A stretch of DNA of 44,861 bases from Natrinema versiforme JCM 10478 (GCF_000337195.1 NZ_AOID01000028.1:1-44861); one strand, 5' to 3'. Positions 8,235 through 17,400 are shown, counted from the first letter of the stretch. Translations and numbers: made by a program. Notes: generated from the letters alone by a model not told the origin.

Positions 8235-9425
8235 ATGGCAACGACAGACGCCTTCGCCGGCCTCGAGTGTGTCGACTGCGGGGCGGTCGTCGACGCCGTC
8301 GCGTCCCAGCGGTGTCTGGACTGTGGCGGGTCGCTCGATCCGACCTACGACTACGACGCGATCGACCTCGATCGCGAGGCCTTCGCCGCCCGGCCGTTCG
8401 ACTCGCAGTGGCGCTACGCCGAACTGCTGCCCTTCGATCGCGAGTCGGCGGTGACGACGAACGAGGGCGCGACCCCGCTGGTCGACTGCCCGGAACTGGC
8501 CGACGAACTCGGCGTCGAGCGCGTCGCCATCAAAGACGAGGGGCGGAACCCCACGGGCTCGAGCACGGACCGCGGCGCGTCGGTGGCCGTCACCGCGGCC
8601 GCCCGGGACGGCGCGACCGACGTCGCGCTTCCCTCGCCTGGCAACAGCGGACAGGCCGTCGCGGCCTACGCGGCCCGCGCGGGACTCGACTCCCACGTGT
8701 ATCTCCCCTCCCGCTCCGGCTTTACGAACAAGGCCATGGTCAACGTCCACGGCGGCGACATGAACGTCGTCGGGGGCCGCTACGGCGACGCGGCCGGCGC
8801 GTTCGAGGAAGGGCTCGACGAACACGACGACTGGTACTCGCTCCGGGCCGTCGACACGCCCTACCGCCACGAGGGCGCGAAGACGATGGCCTACGAAATC
8901 GCCGAGCAACTCGAGTGGGAGGTTCCCGACGTGATCGCCTATCCGACGGGAGTCGGAACCGGGCTCGTGGGGCTCGCCAAGGGCGCACGGGAACTGCGGG
9001 AAATCGACCTGATCGACGAGTTGCCGGCCCTCTACGCCGCGCAGGCGTCGGGGTGTGCGCCCATCGTCGAGGCGTTCGAGGACGACCGCGAGGACCACGA
9101 ACCGGTCGACCATCCCGACACGATCTGTGGCGAACTCGAGATCCCGGACCCCGCCGCGAGCCCGCGGGTCCTCGACGCGATCCGCGAGACCGACGGTGGC
9201 GCGGTCGCGACCGACGATCCGGACATCCTCGAGTCCGCTGTGCAGGTCGCTAAGTCGACGGGCCTCGAACTCATCCCGAGCGCGGCCGCGGCGGCAAGCG
9301 GCGCGTGGGAACTCGCCGAGCGCGGCGCGTTCGACGGCGACGAGACGGTCGTCATCGTCAACACGGGCTCCGGCAACAAGGAGGCCGACGTGTTGCGTAG
9401 CCACCTGATGAGTCAGGGCGTCTGA
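8235..9425 (+). CDS. Threonine-synthase-like PLP-fold protein lacking the PLP lysine
   Basis: A 396-residue protein similar over its full length to fold-type II threonine synthases. It has an N-terminal zinc ribbon (Cys12, Cys15, Cys27, Cys30), the domain entry DEGRNPTGS, the phosphate-loop-like SPGNSGQA, FTNKAMVNVHGG and a C-terminal NTGSGNKE. The lysine that normally forms the Schiff base, in GSFKDRG, is missing: residues 109-112 read S-S-T-D, with Thr111 (ACG at 8565-8567) at the lysine position and Ser110 in place of Phe. The rest of the fold is intact and the frame is open, so the gene is not decaying. It is probably a paralogue with a changed function rather than the pathway ThrC. TATA-like sequence (CCTTAG) lies about 28 bases before the ATG. 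Confidence 0.85.
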   Translation: MATTDAFAGLECVDCGAVVDAVASQRCLDCGGSLDPTYDYDAIDLDREAFAARPFDSQWRYAELLPFDRESAVTTNEGATPLVDCPELADELGVERVAIKDEGRNPTGSSTDRGASVAVTAAARDGATDVALPSPGNSGQAVAAYAARAGLDSHVYLPSRSGFTNKAMVNVHGGDMNVVGGRYGDAAGAFEEGLDEHDDWYSLRAVDTPYRHEGAKTMAYEIAEQLEWEVPDVIAYPTGVGTGLVGLAKGARELREIDLIDELPALYAAQASGCAPIVEAFEDDREDHEPVDHPDTICGELEIPDPAASPRVLDAIRETDGGAVATDDPDILESAVQVAKSTGLELIPSAAAAASGAWELAERGAFDGDETVVIVNTGSGNKEADVLRSHLMSQGV

Positions 9426-9557
9426 GGGGAAACACCGGGTAATACACCCGAAGACAGCCGTTCGAACCGATAGCAGGGGCCCAGGCCGCCCAGCGAGGGT
9501 CGAACGCGTTCACCGACAAGGTCTTGACTGCGAGACGAGTAGATCGAACGAGTACCA

Positions 9558-9731
9558 ATGTGTGAACATTCACCAGAGTGTTCGAACGGGGCCTCGTGCC
9601 AACTCGTCCTCGAGAACGGACGGACCGGCCTCGAGACCGCCGAATACTACTGTAAGGCCCACCTCGTACTGCGGATCTGGGAGGTCGAGAACGACACCGC
9701 GCTCCGGGCCGTCAGCGCCGAACAACTGTAG
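9558..9731 (+). CDS. Small Cys-rich (putative zinc-binding) protein
   Basis: A 57-residue ORF starting at ATG 9558. The protein starts [14 protein letters not shown] and later has EYYCKAHL. Cys2, Cys8, Cys14, Cys32 and His35 are candidate zinc ligands, with the C-x2-H pair at 32-35. The rest is an acidic amphipathic helix. Such micro-proteins with zinc-finger-like patterns are common in haloarchaea, but I do not recognise this one's family. Codon use (GC-rich third positions) agrees with the neighbours. It lies between the ThrC-like gene and GGGP synthase on the same strand. Confidence 0.6.
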   Translation: MCEHSPECSNGASCQLVLENGRTGLETAEYYCKAHLVLRIWEVENDTALRAVSAEQL

Positions 9732-9922
9732 CGGCGCGCGGGTTGCCGCAGGCGTTCCGGTCGCGCGTCGACCGCCCGAACCGGTCGGCCGCAACCGAGT
9801 TCGGCAGCGGTCAGACCGCCGCGCTGGCACTCGAGTCCGAACCCGGCGGCACTTCGGGCGAGCAAGCCTCGAGACGGGGGCATTCCGTAGCGTTTTTGCT
9901 GGTTGTCGGGAAACGGGGCGGT

Positions 9923-10624
9923 ATGACTACCCCCTGGGACGAGTGGAATCATATTCTCAAGATCGATCCGGACAAGGAGTTACCCGAGGGCGTGACCTAC
10001 GGCGATCTCTGTGCGACCGGCACCGACGCGATCGAGGTCGGCGGCACCATGGGCATCACCGAGGAGAACATGAGCGCCGTCATCGAGGCTTGCGCCGAAC
10101 ACGACGTGGCGCTCTATCAGGAGCCGTCGAACCCCGAGGTCGTCCTCGAGGACGACGCGCTCGACGGCTACCTCATCCCGACCGTCTTCAACGCCGGCTC
10201 GCCGTTCTGGATCACCGAGGCCCACAAGGAGTGGGTCCGACTCGAGGGCGAACTCGACTGGGATCGGACGACGACGGAAGCTTACATCGTCATGAACCCC
10301 GACGCCGACGTGGCGGAACTGACCGAGGCGAACTGCGACCTCGGCGCGGACGACGTCGGCGCGTACGCGACCGTCGCCGAGCACATGTTCGGTCAGGAGA
10401 TCGTCTACGTCGAGTACTCCGGCACCCTCGGCGACGAGGCGGTCGTCGAGGCCGCCGCCGAGGCCACCGACGAGTCTACGCTGTTCTACGGCGGCGGCAT
10501 CCACGATTACGACTCCGCGTACTCGATGGCCCAGTACGCAGACGTCATCGTCGTCGGCGACCTCGCACACGACGAGGGGATCGAGGCCGTCCGCGAGACC
10601 GTCGCGGCAGCCAACGAGGCCTGA
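9923..10624 (+). CDS. Geranylgeranylglyceryl phosphate synthase
   Basis: A 233-residue (beta/alpha)8-barrel enzyme joining geranylgeranyl diphosphate to sn-glycerol-1-phosphate, the first committed ether bond of archaeal membrane lipids. Visible motifs: IEVGGTMGI near 34, [21 protein letters not shown] near 73, YVEYSG near 163 (substrate site, usually YLEYSG), LFYGGGIHD and [11 protein letters not shown] near 215, the phosphate-binding glycines. Length is typical of the group I enzyme. The start is the ATG at 9923 ([10 protein letters not shown]); the longer open frame upstream has no family match. A T-run follows the stop (10646-10655). Confidence 0.92.
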   Translation: MTTPWDEWNHILKIDPDKELPEGVTYGDLCATGTDAIEVGGTMGITEENMSAVIEACAEHDVALYQEPSNPEVVLEDDALDGYLIPTVFNAGSPFWITEAHKEWVRLEGELDWDRTTTEAYIVMNPDADVAELTEANCDLGADDVGAYATVAEHMFGQEIVYVEYSGTLGDEAVVEAAAEATDESTLFYGGGIHDYDSAYSMAQYADVIVVGDLAHDEGIEAVRETVAAANEA

Positions 10625-10645
10625 CGCGGTCGAACGTACCGTTCC

Positions 10646-10656
10646 GTTTTTCTTCC
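10646..10656 (+). terminator. Possible T-rich terminator after GGGP synthase
   Basis: CGTTTTTCTTCC lies about 25 bases past the stop codon and is the only T-rich run before the convergent cobB gene. It fits the archaeal U-stretch rule but is short. Confidence 0.35.
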
Positions 10657-10686
10657 AATTCGATTCGGCCGCGTTCCGAGAGCACG

Positions 10687-10703
10687 CACACACACACACA
10701 CAC
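10687..10703. repeat. (CA)8 microsatellite
   Basis: Eight CA units sit in the 101-base convergent spacer between the GGGP synthase and sirtuin genes, a rare simple repeat for this GC-rich genome. It is not part of a gene. Confidence 0.85.
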
Positions 10704-10725
10704 TCGAGCGGCGCGGCGACGACCG

Positions 10726-11514
10726 CTACTCGGCGACGAGCGCTCGCAGCCGCGGCAGCGCGTCCGTCACGTCCGCTCGAGAGACGACAGCGGCGATGTC
10801 GTCACGCGGCGTCGACCCGAGGTTGACGATCCCCACCGTCGCGCCGGTCGACGCGGCGAGTCGGGGCAGCGAGGCGGCCGGTTCGACGACGAGCGAGGAG
10901 CCGATCGCGAGGAAGACGTCGCTCTCGCGGGCGAGCGATCGGGCACGCTGGATGACCGCACCCGGAAGCTGCTCGCCGAAGAGGACGACGTCGGGTTTGA
11001 AGACGCCGCCACAGTCACAGGTCGGCGGCAGTTCTCCCTCGGCCGCGCGCTCGAATATCGGCTCGCCGTTCCGGCGCTTCCCGCAGTCGGTACAGCGGAC
11101 TCGCTGGGAATTCCCGTGGAGTTCGAGAACCGTCGGTTCGCCGGCGTGCCCATCGTCGGTCTCCCCATCGCGGACTGCCTCGGCCGCCTCGCCGTGTAAC
11201 CCGTCCGTGTTCTGGGTGAGGATCGCCTCGAGGTCGCCGTCCCGGCCCATCGCGGCCAGTGCTTCGTGGGCCGCGTTGGGTTCGAACTCGCCGTCGAACA
11301 GCTCCCGCTGGAGGTCGACGCGATCCGCCCAGAACCCCGCCGGATCGCGCTGCAATCGGCCGTAGGCGAACTGTCCCTCGTCGAATCGCTCCCAGACGCC
11401 GTCGTCGCCGCGGAACGTCGGCACGCCCGAGGGCGCGGAGATCCCCGCGCCGGTGAAGGCGACGACCGTCTCCGCGTCCCGTATCTCGTCCGCGAGTCGC
11501 TCGAGATCGTCCAT
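10726..11514 (-). CDS. cobB: Sir2-family NAD-dependent protein deacylase
   Basis: A 262-residue sirtuin that removes acyl groups from lysines using NAD. Motifs: [16 protein letters not shown] (about 21-36, NAD site), QNTDGLH, ELHG with the catalytic His, a zinc module CTDCG ... [15 protein letters not shown] and NLGSTPRDD at the C-terminus. All catalytic residues are in place. The start is taken at ATG 11514 (MDDLERL); the longer frame to 11541 adds nine residues with no family support. The gene is convergent with GGGP synthase and divergent from aspS. A role in chromatin or metabolic-enzyme deacetylation is likely, but the target is unknown. Confidence 0.9.
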   Translation of the reverse strand: MDDLERLADEIRDAETVVAFTGAGISAPSGVPTFRGDDGVWERFDEGQFAYGRLQRDPAGFWADRVDLQRELFDGEFEPNAAHEALAAMGRDGDLEAILTQNTDGLHGEAAEAVRDGETDDGHAGEPTVLELHGNSQRVRCTDCGKRRNGEPIFERAAEGELPPTCDCGGVFKPDVVLFGEQLPGAVIQRARSLARESDVFLAIGSSLVVEPAASLPRLAASTGATVGIVNLGSTPRDDIAAVVSRADVTDALPRLRALVAE

Positions 11515-11690
11515 ATCTATCGGCACCGCGGCGGGACCCAAAAAGCCGCGGACGGCGACGTGCAGTCGCTTGGTCGTCGGGTGTTGGACGTGCTCGAGCG
11601 GGGAGCGGGAAGGGGTCGAGGGCGCGTGATCGGGTTCGATCGCGACTCCGAACGACTGCGCTTAAGTTCCGCCTGCGTGAATCGGGTGGT

Positions 11691-12995
11691 ATGCAGGACA
11701 GAACCTACACTGCCGACGCCGAGCCCGGCGACGACGCGACGGTCGCCGGTTGGGTCCACGAGATCCGCGATCTCGGTGGCATCGCCTTCCTGATTCTCCG
11801 GGACACCACGGGCAAGATCCAGATCAAGTTCGAGAAAGACGAGATGGACGAGGAGTTAGTCGAGACCGGTCTCGGCGTCTCCCGCGAGAGCGTCGTCAAG
11901 GTCTCCGGTGCAGTCGAGGAAGAGCCTCGCGCGCCGACGGGCGTCGAGGTCACGCCCGAGTCCGTCGAGGTCGTCGCGCCCGCGGACCCGGAACTGCCGC
12001 TCGACCCCTCCGGCAAAGTCGACGCCGACCTCTCGACGCGACTCGACAACCGCACTCTCGACCTCCGCAAGGAGGAGGTCCAGACGGTCTTCGAGATCCG
12101 CTCTGACGTGCTGCGTGCGGTCCGCGACCAGTTCCGCGAGTTCCGCTGTACGGAGATCAACACGCCGAAGATCGTCGCCACCGGGACCGAGGGCGGCACC
12201 GAACTCTTCCCGATCACCTACTTCGGCGAGGAGGCCTTCATGAACCAGTCCCCGCAGCTGTTCAAGCAGCTCGTCGCCGGCTCGAACGTCGAGCGCGTCT
12301 TCGAGATCGGCCCCATCTTCCGCGCCGAGGAGCACAACACGCCCCGGCATCTCAACGAGGCCACCTCGATCGACTTCGAGGGCGCGTTCTGTGATCACAC
12401 CGACGCCATGGACGTCGCCGAGGGCATCGTCAAAGCCGCCTACGAGGCGGTCCAAGAGAACTTCGGCGACCAACTCGAGGAACTCGACCTCGCCGAGGAC
12501 TTCGAGGTTCCCGAGGGCGACTTCCCGCGCATCAGCTACGAGGAGGCCCTCGAGCGCATCAACGCGACGGGCGAACTCGATGAGCAACTTGTCTGGGGCG
12601 ACGACCTCTCGACGCCGGCCGAGGAAGCCCTCGGACAGGACGTCGGCGGTCACTACTTCATCACGGACTGGCCCAGCGAGATCAAGCCGTTCTACATCAA
12701 GGACCACGACGACGATTCGGAACTGTCGACCGGCTTTGACCTGATGCACCCGCGCATGGAACTGGTTTCGGGCGGCCAGCGCGAGCACCGCCACGAGAAG
12801 CTCATCGAAGGCTTCGAACAGCAGGGCCTCGATCCCGACCAGTTCGAGTACTACACCAAGATGTTCAAGTACGGCATGCCGCCCCACGCCGGCTTCGGCC
12901 TCGGCGGCGAGCGTCTGCTCATGACTATCCTCGGACTGGACAACATCCGTGAAGCCGTGCTCTTCCCGCGGGATCGCCAACGTCTGAGTCCGTAG
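11691..12995 (+). CDS. aspS: Aspartyl-tRNA synthetase
   Basis: A 434-residue archaeal-type class IIb synthetase. The N-terminal OB-fold anticodon-binding domain occupies about residues 1-100. Class II motif 2 is [19 protein letters not shown] (about 204-222), and motif 3 is [13 protein letters not shown], followed by [11 protein letters not shown] at the C-terminus. In haloarchaea this enzyme is generally non-discriminating and also charges tRNA-Asn for later amidation; the sequence alone does not prove that here. A TATA-like CTTAAG about 30 bases before ATG 11691 fits a leaderless transcript. The last eight codons and the 55 bases after the stop recur in diverged form at 13132-13203. Confidence 0.95.
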   Translation: MQDRTYTADAEPGDDATVAGWVHEIRDLGGIAFLILRDTTGKIQIKFEKDEMDEELVETGLGVSRESVVKVSGAVEEEPRAPTGVEVTPESVEVVAPADPELPLDPSGKVDADLSTRLDNRTLDLRKEEVQTVFEIRSDVLRAVRDQFREFRCTEINTPKIVATGTEGGTELFPITYFGEEAFMNQSPQLFKQLVAGSNVERVFEIGPIFRAEEHNTPRHLNEATSIDFEGAFCDHTDAMDVAEGIVKAAYEAVQENFGDQLEELDLAEDFEVPEGDFPRISYEEALERINATGELDEQLVWGDDLSTPAEEALGQDVGGHYFITDWPSEIKPFYIKDHDDDSELSTGFDLMHPRMELVSGGQREHRHEKLIEGFEQQGLDPDQFEYYTKMFKYGMPPHAGFGLGGERLLMTILGLDNIREAVLFPRDRQRLSP

Positions 12996-13050
12996 GACGA
13001 AGACGTTGGGAGCCAGCGAGACGACCGAAGGGAGTCTCGCCAGACCGGCA
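12971..13050 (+). repeat. Repeat copy A: 3' end of aspS plus downstream
   Basis: The segment starts within the last aspS codons and continues past the stop. It matches 13132-13203 through CTGAG(T/C)CCGTAGG(A/G)CGAAG, TTGGGAGC and CGAAGGGAGTCTCGC to ACCGGCA. Copy A is eight bases longer, with an extra GAGACGAC-like insert before GAAGGGAG. Confidence 0.75.
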
Positions 13051-13131
13051 GCGCCTGTCACCGTAGGCGACGACGCAACTGTCGAGCGGGGGCTCGTTGG
13101 ACTCGCGCTGCTCGTCCAACGGTGTTCCCGC

Positions 13132-13203
13132 GAGATTGCCAGAGACTGAGCCCGTAGGGCGAAGTCTTTGGGAGCAAGCGAAGGGAGTCTCGCAGGACCG
13201 GCA
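13132..13203 (+). repeat. Repeat copy B: diverged duplicate of the aspS 3' end
   Basis: Read in the aspS frame, 13134-13157 gives D-C-Q-R-L-S-P-stop, nearly the true C-terminus (D-R-Q-R-L-S-P-stop). The codons differ at silent positions: CAA/CAG, CGT/AGA and AGT/AGC. Divergence that keeps the protein suggests this copy came from another aspS allele rather than from a recent local duplication. Between the copies lies an 8-bp hairpin, CGTTGGAC/GTCCAACG, at 13095-13121. Confidence 0.7.
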
Positions 13204-13270
13204 TCGACTGAGCCACTGACGAAGACGCAATCTTCAACGTTATATCGTTCGGGCCGAAAGCGGGGGCGTA

Positions 13271-14098
13271 ATGCTCGAGGAGGCGACGGCGTTCGTCCCC
13301 GGACACGTGACGGGATTTTTCAGCGCTCACCCGGACGACGATCCGACGAAAGCCGGCTCACGGGGGGCGGGACTGACGCTTACAGACGGTGTCGAAGTAA
13401 CGATCGAACCGGCGGAGAAATCGGCAATCGTCCTCGACGGAACCGAAATCGAGGTCGAACCGGTAACGACCGTCCTCGAGACGCTCGATGCGACCGCCCG
13501 CGTCGAAGCGACGTCCGAACTCCCGCTCGGAGCCGGCTTTGGCGTCTCGGGAGCGATGGCATTGGGCACGGCGCTCGCGACGAACCGCGTGTTCGAGCGC
13601 AAGCTCTCGGAGAACGAACTCGTGACGATCGCTCACGGTGCCGAGGTACAGGCCGGAACGGGGCTCGGCGACGTGGTCGCACAGGCACACGGCGGAATCC
13701 CGATCCGCCTCGAGCCGGGCGGGCCACAGGACAACAAGCTCGACGCGGTCCCGGCGCGGGCGCGCGTCGAATACGTCTCGTTCGGCGAACTCTCGACGGC
13801 CGACGTGCTCTCGGGCGATACCGAGCAGCTCACGGCCGCCGGCAAGGAGGCGCTCTCCCGGGTCGTCGAGGAACCGACGCTGCTCTCCTTGCTGTACGCC
13901 TCGAGGCTGTTCGCGCGCGACGCCGGCCTACTCACGGAGCGGGTCACGGAGGCGATCACTGAGGTCTCGGCCGTCGACGGGCAGGCGTCGATGGCCATGC
14001 TCGGCGAAACCGTCTTCGCGCTCGGAACGGGGCTCTCGGACGCCGGCTACGAGCCGTCGGTCTGTGCGACGCATCCGGCCGGCGCGGTGTTGCGGTAG
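13271..14098 (+). CDS. Pantoate kinase (archaeal CoA pathway)
   Basis: A 275-residue GHMP-superfamily kinase that phosphorylates pantoate, the first of two archaeal-specific steps replacing bacterial PanC/CoaA. It starts with the family-typical FVPGHVTGFFSAHPDDDPTKAGSRGAG. The GHMP ATP loop is ELPLGAGFGVSGAMALG (about 80-96), followed by AEVQAGTGLGDVVAQAHGGIPIR and, near the C-terminus, SMAMLGETVFALG. Length is typical for the family. Its product feeds phosphopantothenate synthetase, encoded at 17401 on the same strand, with one unusual gene in between. The ATG at 13271 follows a TATA-like TTATATCG about 30 bases upstream. Confidence 0.9.
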   Translation: MLEEATAFVPGHVTGFFSAHPDDDPTKAGSRGAGLTLTDGVEVTIEPAEKSAIVLDGTEIEVEPVTTVLETLDATARVEATSELPLGAGFGVSGAMALGTALATNRVFERKLSENELVTIAHGAEVQAGTGLGDVVAQAHGGIPIRLEPGGPQDNKLDAVPARARVEYVSFGELSTADVLSGDTEQLTAAGKEALSRVVEEPTLLSLLYASRLFARDAGLLTERVTEAITEVSAVDGQASMAMLGETVFALGTGLSDAGYEPSVCATHPAGAVLR

Positions 14099-14424
14099 TT
14101 AAGTATCACCAGGATCCATCAGCTATTATAGATATCTGCCGCCGAATCGCCGGACAGCCGGCGACCGGACTTGATTTATCGGTCGGGTTCGCGGACGGAA
14201 GCCGGTTCGATCCATCGTCGAGTCACTGATTCAATACCATCATGTGTGAAAATAGTCCTTATCGGTGCTTTGTAGGCCTATAGAGAGGGATCTCCTGATT
14301 ATATCGATGCACTGTGAAGACCGGATCAGTGCTGAATAGATCCTTCCGAACCCACATGACTGATTCCGTATAGGTAGCCAGAACTTTATTATGATTCGTT
14401 CAAGTTATCCGGTCAAGTTTGGCA
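14099..14424. other. 326-base gene-free, AT-richer spacer
   Basis: The spacer between pantoate kinase and the YegP-repeat gene is clearly richer in A and T than its surroundings. It has several TATA-like words (TATTATAGATAT at 14123, GATTATATCG at 14298, CTTTATTA at 14384). The last lies about 35-40 bases before ATG 14425 and is the likely promoter. No ORF of more than a few codons has coding character; an ATG at 14241 opens only 14 codons. A small RNA cannot be excluded. Confidence 0.5.
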
Positions 14425-17337
14425 ATGGCATCACTGACTGACATTCACCAAAACCTGTTTCAACTGTATGAACACTACGTCGGCGAACCCGACTCGAGCA
14501 AGGACGTCTACGGCTATTGGCTGTTCATCGTCGGGTACGTTATCGGGGCCGCCGGCGTGGCGACGTTCGTTGTCGGGTATGCGGGCGAGGGGTATAATTA
14601 CGCGCTGATCCGGATCTCGGGGGTGACGGCCGCAACAGGGCTCGCGTTCTGTCTATTCGGCATCGTCCTTATGCTGCCGGTGCGGCGGCGAGGAATTCAG
14701 GCCAGCGCCGTTGGACTACTTATCGCGTTGGGGGGCGTCGGTTTCTTCGGGTGGGCGTATCCGAACAATTGGCGAAATCTCGGGGTCGACTACAGCATCG
14801 AGGTTATCTCGGTTTACACGTTCGGTATCGGAATCATCGCGGGCGTGACCGCCCTCGTTCCCGTGCTCACGGGACAGAAAGGGATGTTCGTCGAGGAGGA
14901 AGGGACGACGGACGATCCGCCGATTCTCACTGGCGATTCGATGGAAGGGGCCCAGTTCGCCGTCTTCCGCGACGACAACGGCGACTGGAAGTGGCACGTC
15001 CTCCACCTCGAGGCGCTGGCCCAGAGCACGGAAAGCGCCGTGACGCGGCCCGACGCGACGGAAGGAATCGAGCGGGTCCAGTCCCAGATCAGCTCCGCAG
15101 GACTGATGGAGCTGACGACCTCGGCGTTCCGGCTCTACGAGGGCCGGGACGGCACGTGGCAGTGGACGCTCGCCCGCGACGACGGCAGCATCGTCGGCAC
15201 CTGTGCCGGCAAGTTCGACCGCCGTGACGGAGCCGAGGAGTCGGTCAGCTTCCTGAAAGACCGCGGTCCAGATGCCGACGTGATCGAGATCGAGGGGGCC
15301 GCGTTCACCTACGCCGAGAAGCGCGACCAGTGGCACTGGCAACTGGTCGACGACGACCGGACGCCGCTTGCCTCGAGCGAGGACGGGCATTCGACACAGG
15401 AACGAGCCGAGGAAGCCGCCCGCTCGTTTGCCGAGCGGTTCGACCGCGCGCGAGCGCTCGACGTGGAGCACATCGGCGTGGAACTCTGCGAGCGGGCCGA
15501 CGGCTGGACGTGGCGCTTCGTCGACGCCGCCGACGAGGTCGTCGCGAGCAGCGCCGCCGAGTTCGACTCCCGGCGCGACGCCGAGAAGGCCGCCGAGGCG
15601 TTGCTCCCGGCCCTCGAGTCGGCGTCGGTCACCGTTTCCGGCGAGCCGACGTACGAACTCTACGAGTCCGGTGAGGAGTGGCGCTACCGGCTCGTCGACG
15701 CGAACGAGCACGTCGTCGCGTGCGGTCCCGAAGGGACCGCCGACCGCGACGCATCCGAGCGGTGGACCGAGCAGTTCGGCGATCACGCACTCGAGTCGGA
15801 TGTCGTCGAGATCGAGGACGCCGAGTACGAGGTCTACCCGGCGGACGCGACGATCGATTCCGAACCCGATACGCCGGACGGTGAGGCCGACGACCTCCCG
15901 ACGCCGTTCGAGGAGCCCGAACCGGCCGCCGACGGCGGAACGGTCACGGACGACGCGCCGGCGGCGGACGACACCAGCCCGTGGCACTGGCGGCTCGTCA
16001 CCGACGACCGCGAGGTCGTCGCCGCGAGTACCGAGCCACACGCCGACGCCGAGGCGGCGACGACGGCGATCGAACGCGTCCGCGAGCAGGCCAGCGAGGC
16101 CGAGCTTATCGAGTTCGAGAACGCCGCCTTCCAGGTCTACGAGGCCGATTCCGGCGAGTGGCGCTGGCGGCTTATCGACGAGGACGGCAACGTGCTGGCC
16201 GACAGCGGCGAGGAACACACCTCCCGCGGCGAGGCCGCCGAAGCGATGATGACGCTCAAAGAGCAGGCCCCCAACGCCGAACTGCTCGAGATCGAGACCG
16301 CGGCGTTCGAACTGTTCGTCAACGAGGACGACGAGTGGGGCTGGCGGCTCATCGACGAGGCCGGCAAACTCGTCGCCGAGGACCCGGCGACCCACCCCAC
16401 CCGCGGGGCCGCCCGCCAGGCGATGAACCGCCTGCTCGAGTACCTCGACTCCGACGTTCGGACGATGGACCGGGCCATCTTCCAGACCTACGCGACCGAG
16501 GACTGGCACTGGCGCTTCGTCATGCCGTCCGGCGAGACCGTCGCCGTCGACGGCGAGGCGTCCCCGACCCGCGACGAACTGGTCGACGGCCTCGACGACG
16601 TGCGCAACGCCGCCGCATCCGCCGGCCGCTACACGATCGGTGACGTGTCCGTCCAGCTCTACGGCACCGACGAGTGGCGCTTCCGCCTGCTCGACCGCGA
16701 CCGCGAGGAGATCGCCGACTCGAGTCTCTCCTATGCCGACCGCGGGACCGCGACGGCCGCCGTCGACGAACTGCAGGCGAACGCGACCGACGGGCCGATC
16801 TTCGCGATCGACGAGGCCGCGATCCGACTCGACGGCTCGGACGACTGGTCGTGGGAACTCGTCGACCGCGACCGCGAAGTGATCGCCAACGGGGTCGGCA
16901 CCGCCGCGAGCAAGGCCGATCTGCTCGACACGATCGAGGAGGTCCGCCAGCTCGCGCCGATGGCCGGCCGCGTCGACTTCGATGTCGCCTCCTTCGAACT
17001 CGTCGCCGACGAGGACGACCGCTGGCAGTGGCGGCTCATCGACGAGGACGGCCGGACCGTCGCGACCGGCTCCGAGACCCACGAGACGGCCGACGACGCG
17101 CGCGCGGCCCTCGAGGACGTTCGCGGATTGATCGAGTCAGCGAGCATTCTCGAGATCGACAGCGTCTCGTTCGAACTCCACACCGCCGAGGACGGCTGGG
17201 TCTGGCAGCTGATCGACGAGTACGGGACGACGATGGCCGAGAGTACCCAGACCTACGAGAACCGCACCGATGCCCGCGAGGCGATGAACGACGTGAAAGC
17301 GCAGGCCCCCGAGGGCTGGATCACGTTCACGGAATAG
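14425..17337 (+). CDS. Membrane protein with 13 tandem YegP/DUF1508-type repeats
   Basis: A 970-residue protein starting at ATG 14425 (an in-frame TTG lies six bases before). Four membrane helices (about 31-52, 62-86, 92-110, 127-148) lead into a chain of 13 repeats of about 50-60 residues. Each repeat has F.vY/L, then W.W.L.d.....v..S, then a helix with a.....v....a; examples of the core are WRWRLIDEDGNVL, WGWRLIDEAGKLV and WQWRLIDEDGRTV. This is the pattern of DUF1508 (YegP), usually present as one or two copies. An acidic, Pro-rich linker of about 60 residues (near 475-520) splits the array 5+8. The repeats should face the cytoplasm or the surface, depending on topology. The function is unknown. 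It lies between the two archaeal CoA-synthesis genes. Confidence 0.85.
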   Translation: MASLTDIHQNLFQLYEHYVGEPDSSKDVYGYWLFIVGYVIGAAGVATFVVGYAGEGYNYALIRISGVTAATGLAFCLFGIVLMLPVRRRGIQASAVGLLIALGGVGFFGWAYPNNWRNLGVDYSIEVISVYTFGIGIIAGVTALVPVLTGQKGMFVEEEGTTDDPPILTGDSMEGAQFAVFRDDNGDWKWHVLHLEALAQSTESAVTRPDATEGIERVQSQISSAGLMELTTSAFRLYEGRDGTWQWTLARDDGSIVGTCAGKFDRRDGAEESVSFLKDRGPDADVIEIEGAAFTYAEKRDQWHWQLVDDDRTPLASSEDGHSTQERAEEAARSFAERFDRARALDVEHIGVELCERADGWTWRFVDAADEVVASSAAEFDSRRDAEKAAEALLPALESASVTVSGEPTYELYESGEEWRYRLVDANEHVVACGPEGTADRDASERWTEQFGDHALESDVVEIEDAEYEVYPADATIDSEPDTPDGEADDLPTPFEEPEPAADGGTVTDDAPAADDTSPWHWRLVTDDREVVAASTEPHADAEAATTAIERVREQASEAELIEFENAAFQVYEADSGEWRWRLIDEDGNVLADSGEEHTSRGEAAEAMMTLKEQAPNAELLEIETAAFELFVNEDDEWGWRLIDEAGKLVAEDPATHPTRGAARQAMNRLLEYLDSDVRTMDRAIFQTYATEDWHWRFVMPSGETVAVDGEASPTRDELVDGLDDVRNAAASAGRYTIGDVSVQLYGTDEWRFRLLDRDREEIADSSLSYADRGTATAAVDELQANATDGPIFAIDEAAIRLDGSDDWSWELVDRDREVIANGVGTAASKADLLDTIEEVRQLAPMAGRVDFDVASFELVADEDDRWQWRLIDEDGRTVATGSETHETADDARAALEDVRGLIESASILEIDSVSFELHTAEDGWVWQLIDEYGTTMAESTQTYENRTDAREAMNDVKAQAPEGWITFTE

Positions 17338-17400
17338 CGGTCACCCCGACTGTCGACGGCTATCAATCGACTTTTTTATCGACCGACCCGAATCACGCTC

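Noticed and set aside
8565-8567. Missing lysine as a sequencing error
   Set aside because: Both the lysine and the adjacent Phe codons differ from the usual motif and the frame is clean, so a single base error does not explain it.
12925-13330. Minus-strand frames behind aspS with repeated RLRPT segments
   Set aside because: The apparent protein repeat is only the translation of the duplicated aspS 3' end; one copy lies antisense to true aspS codons.
14716-17082. 788-codon open frame on the minus strand
   Set aside because: It is a shadow of the YegP-repeat gene caused by GC-rich third positions. Its product is Val/Gly/Arg-rich without domains, while the plus-strand frame has clear repeats and membrane helices.
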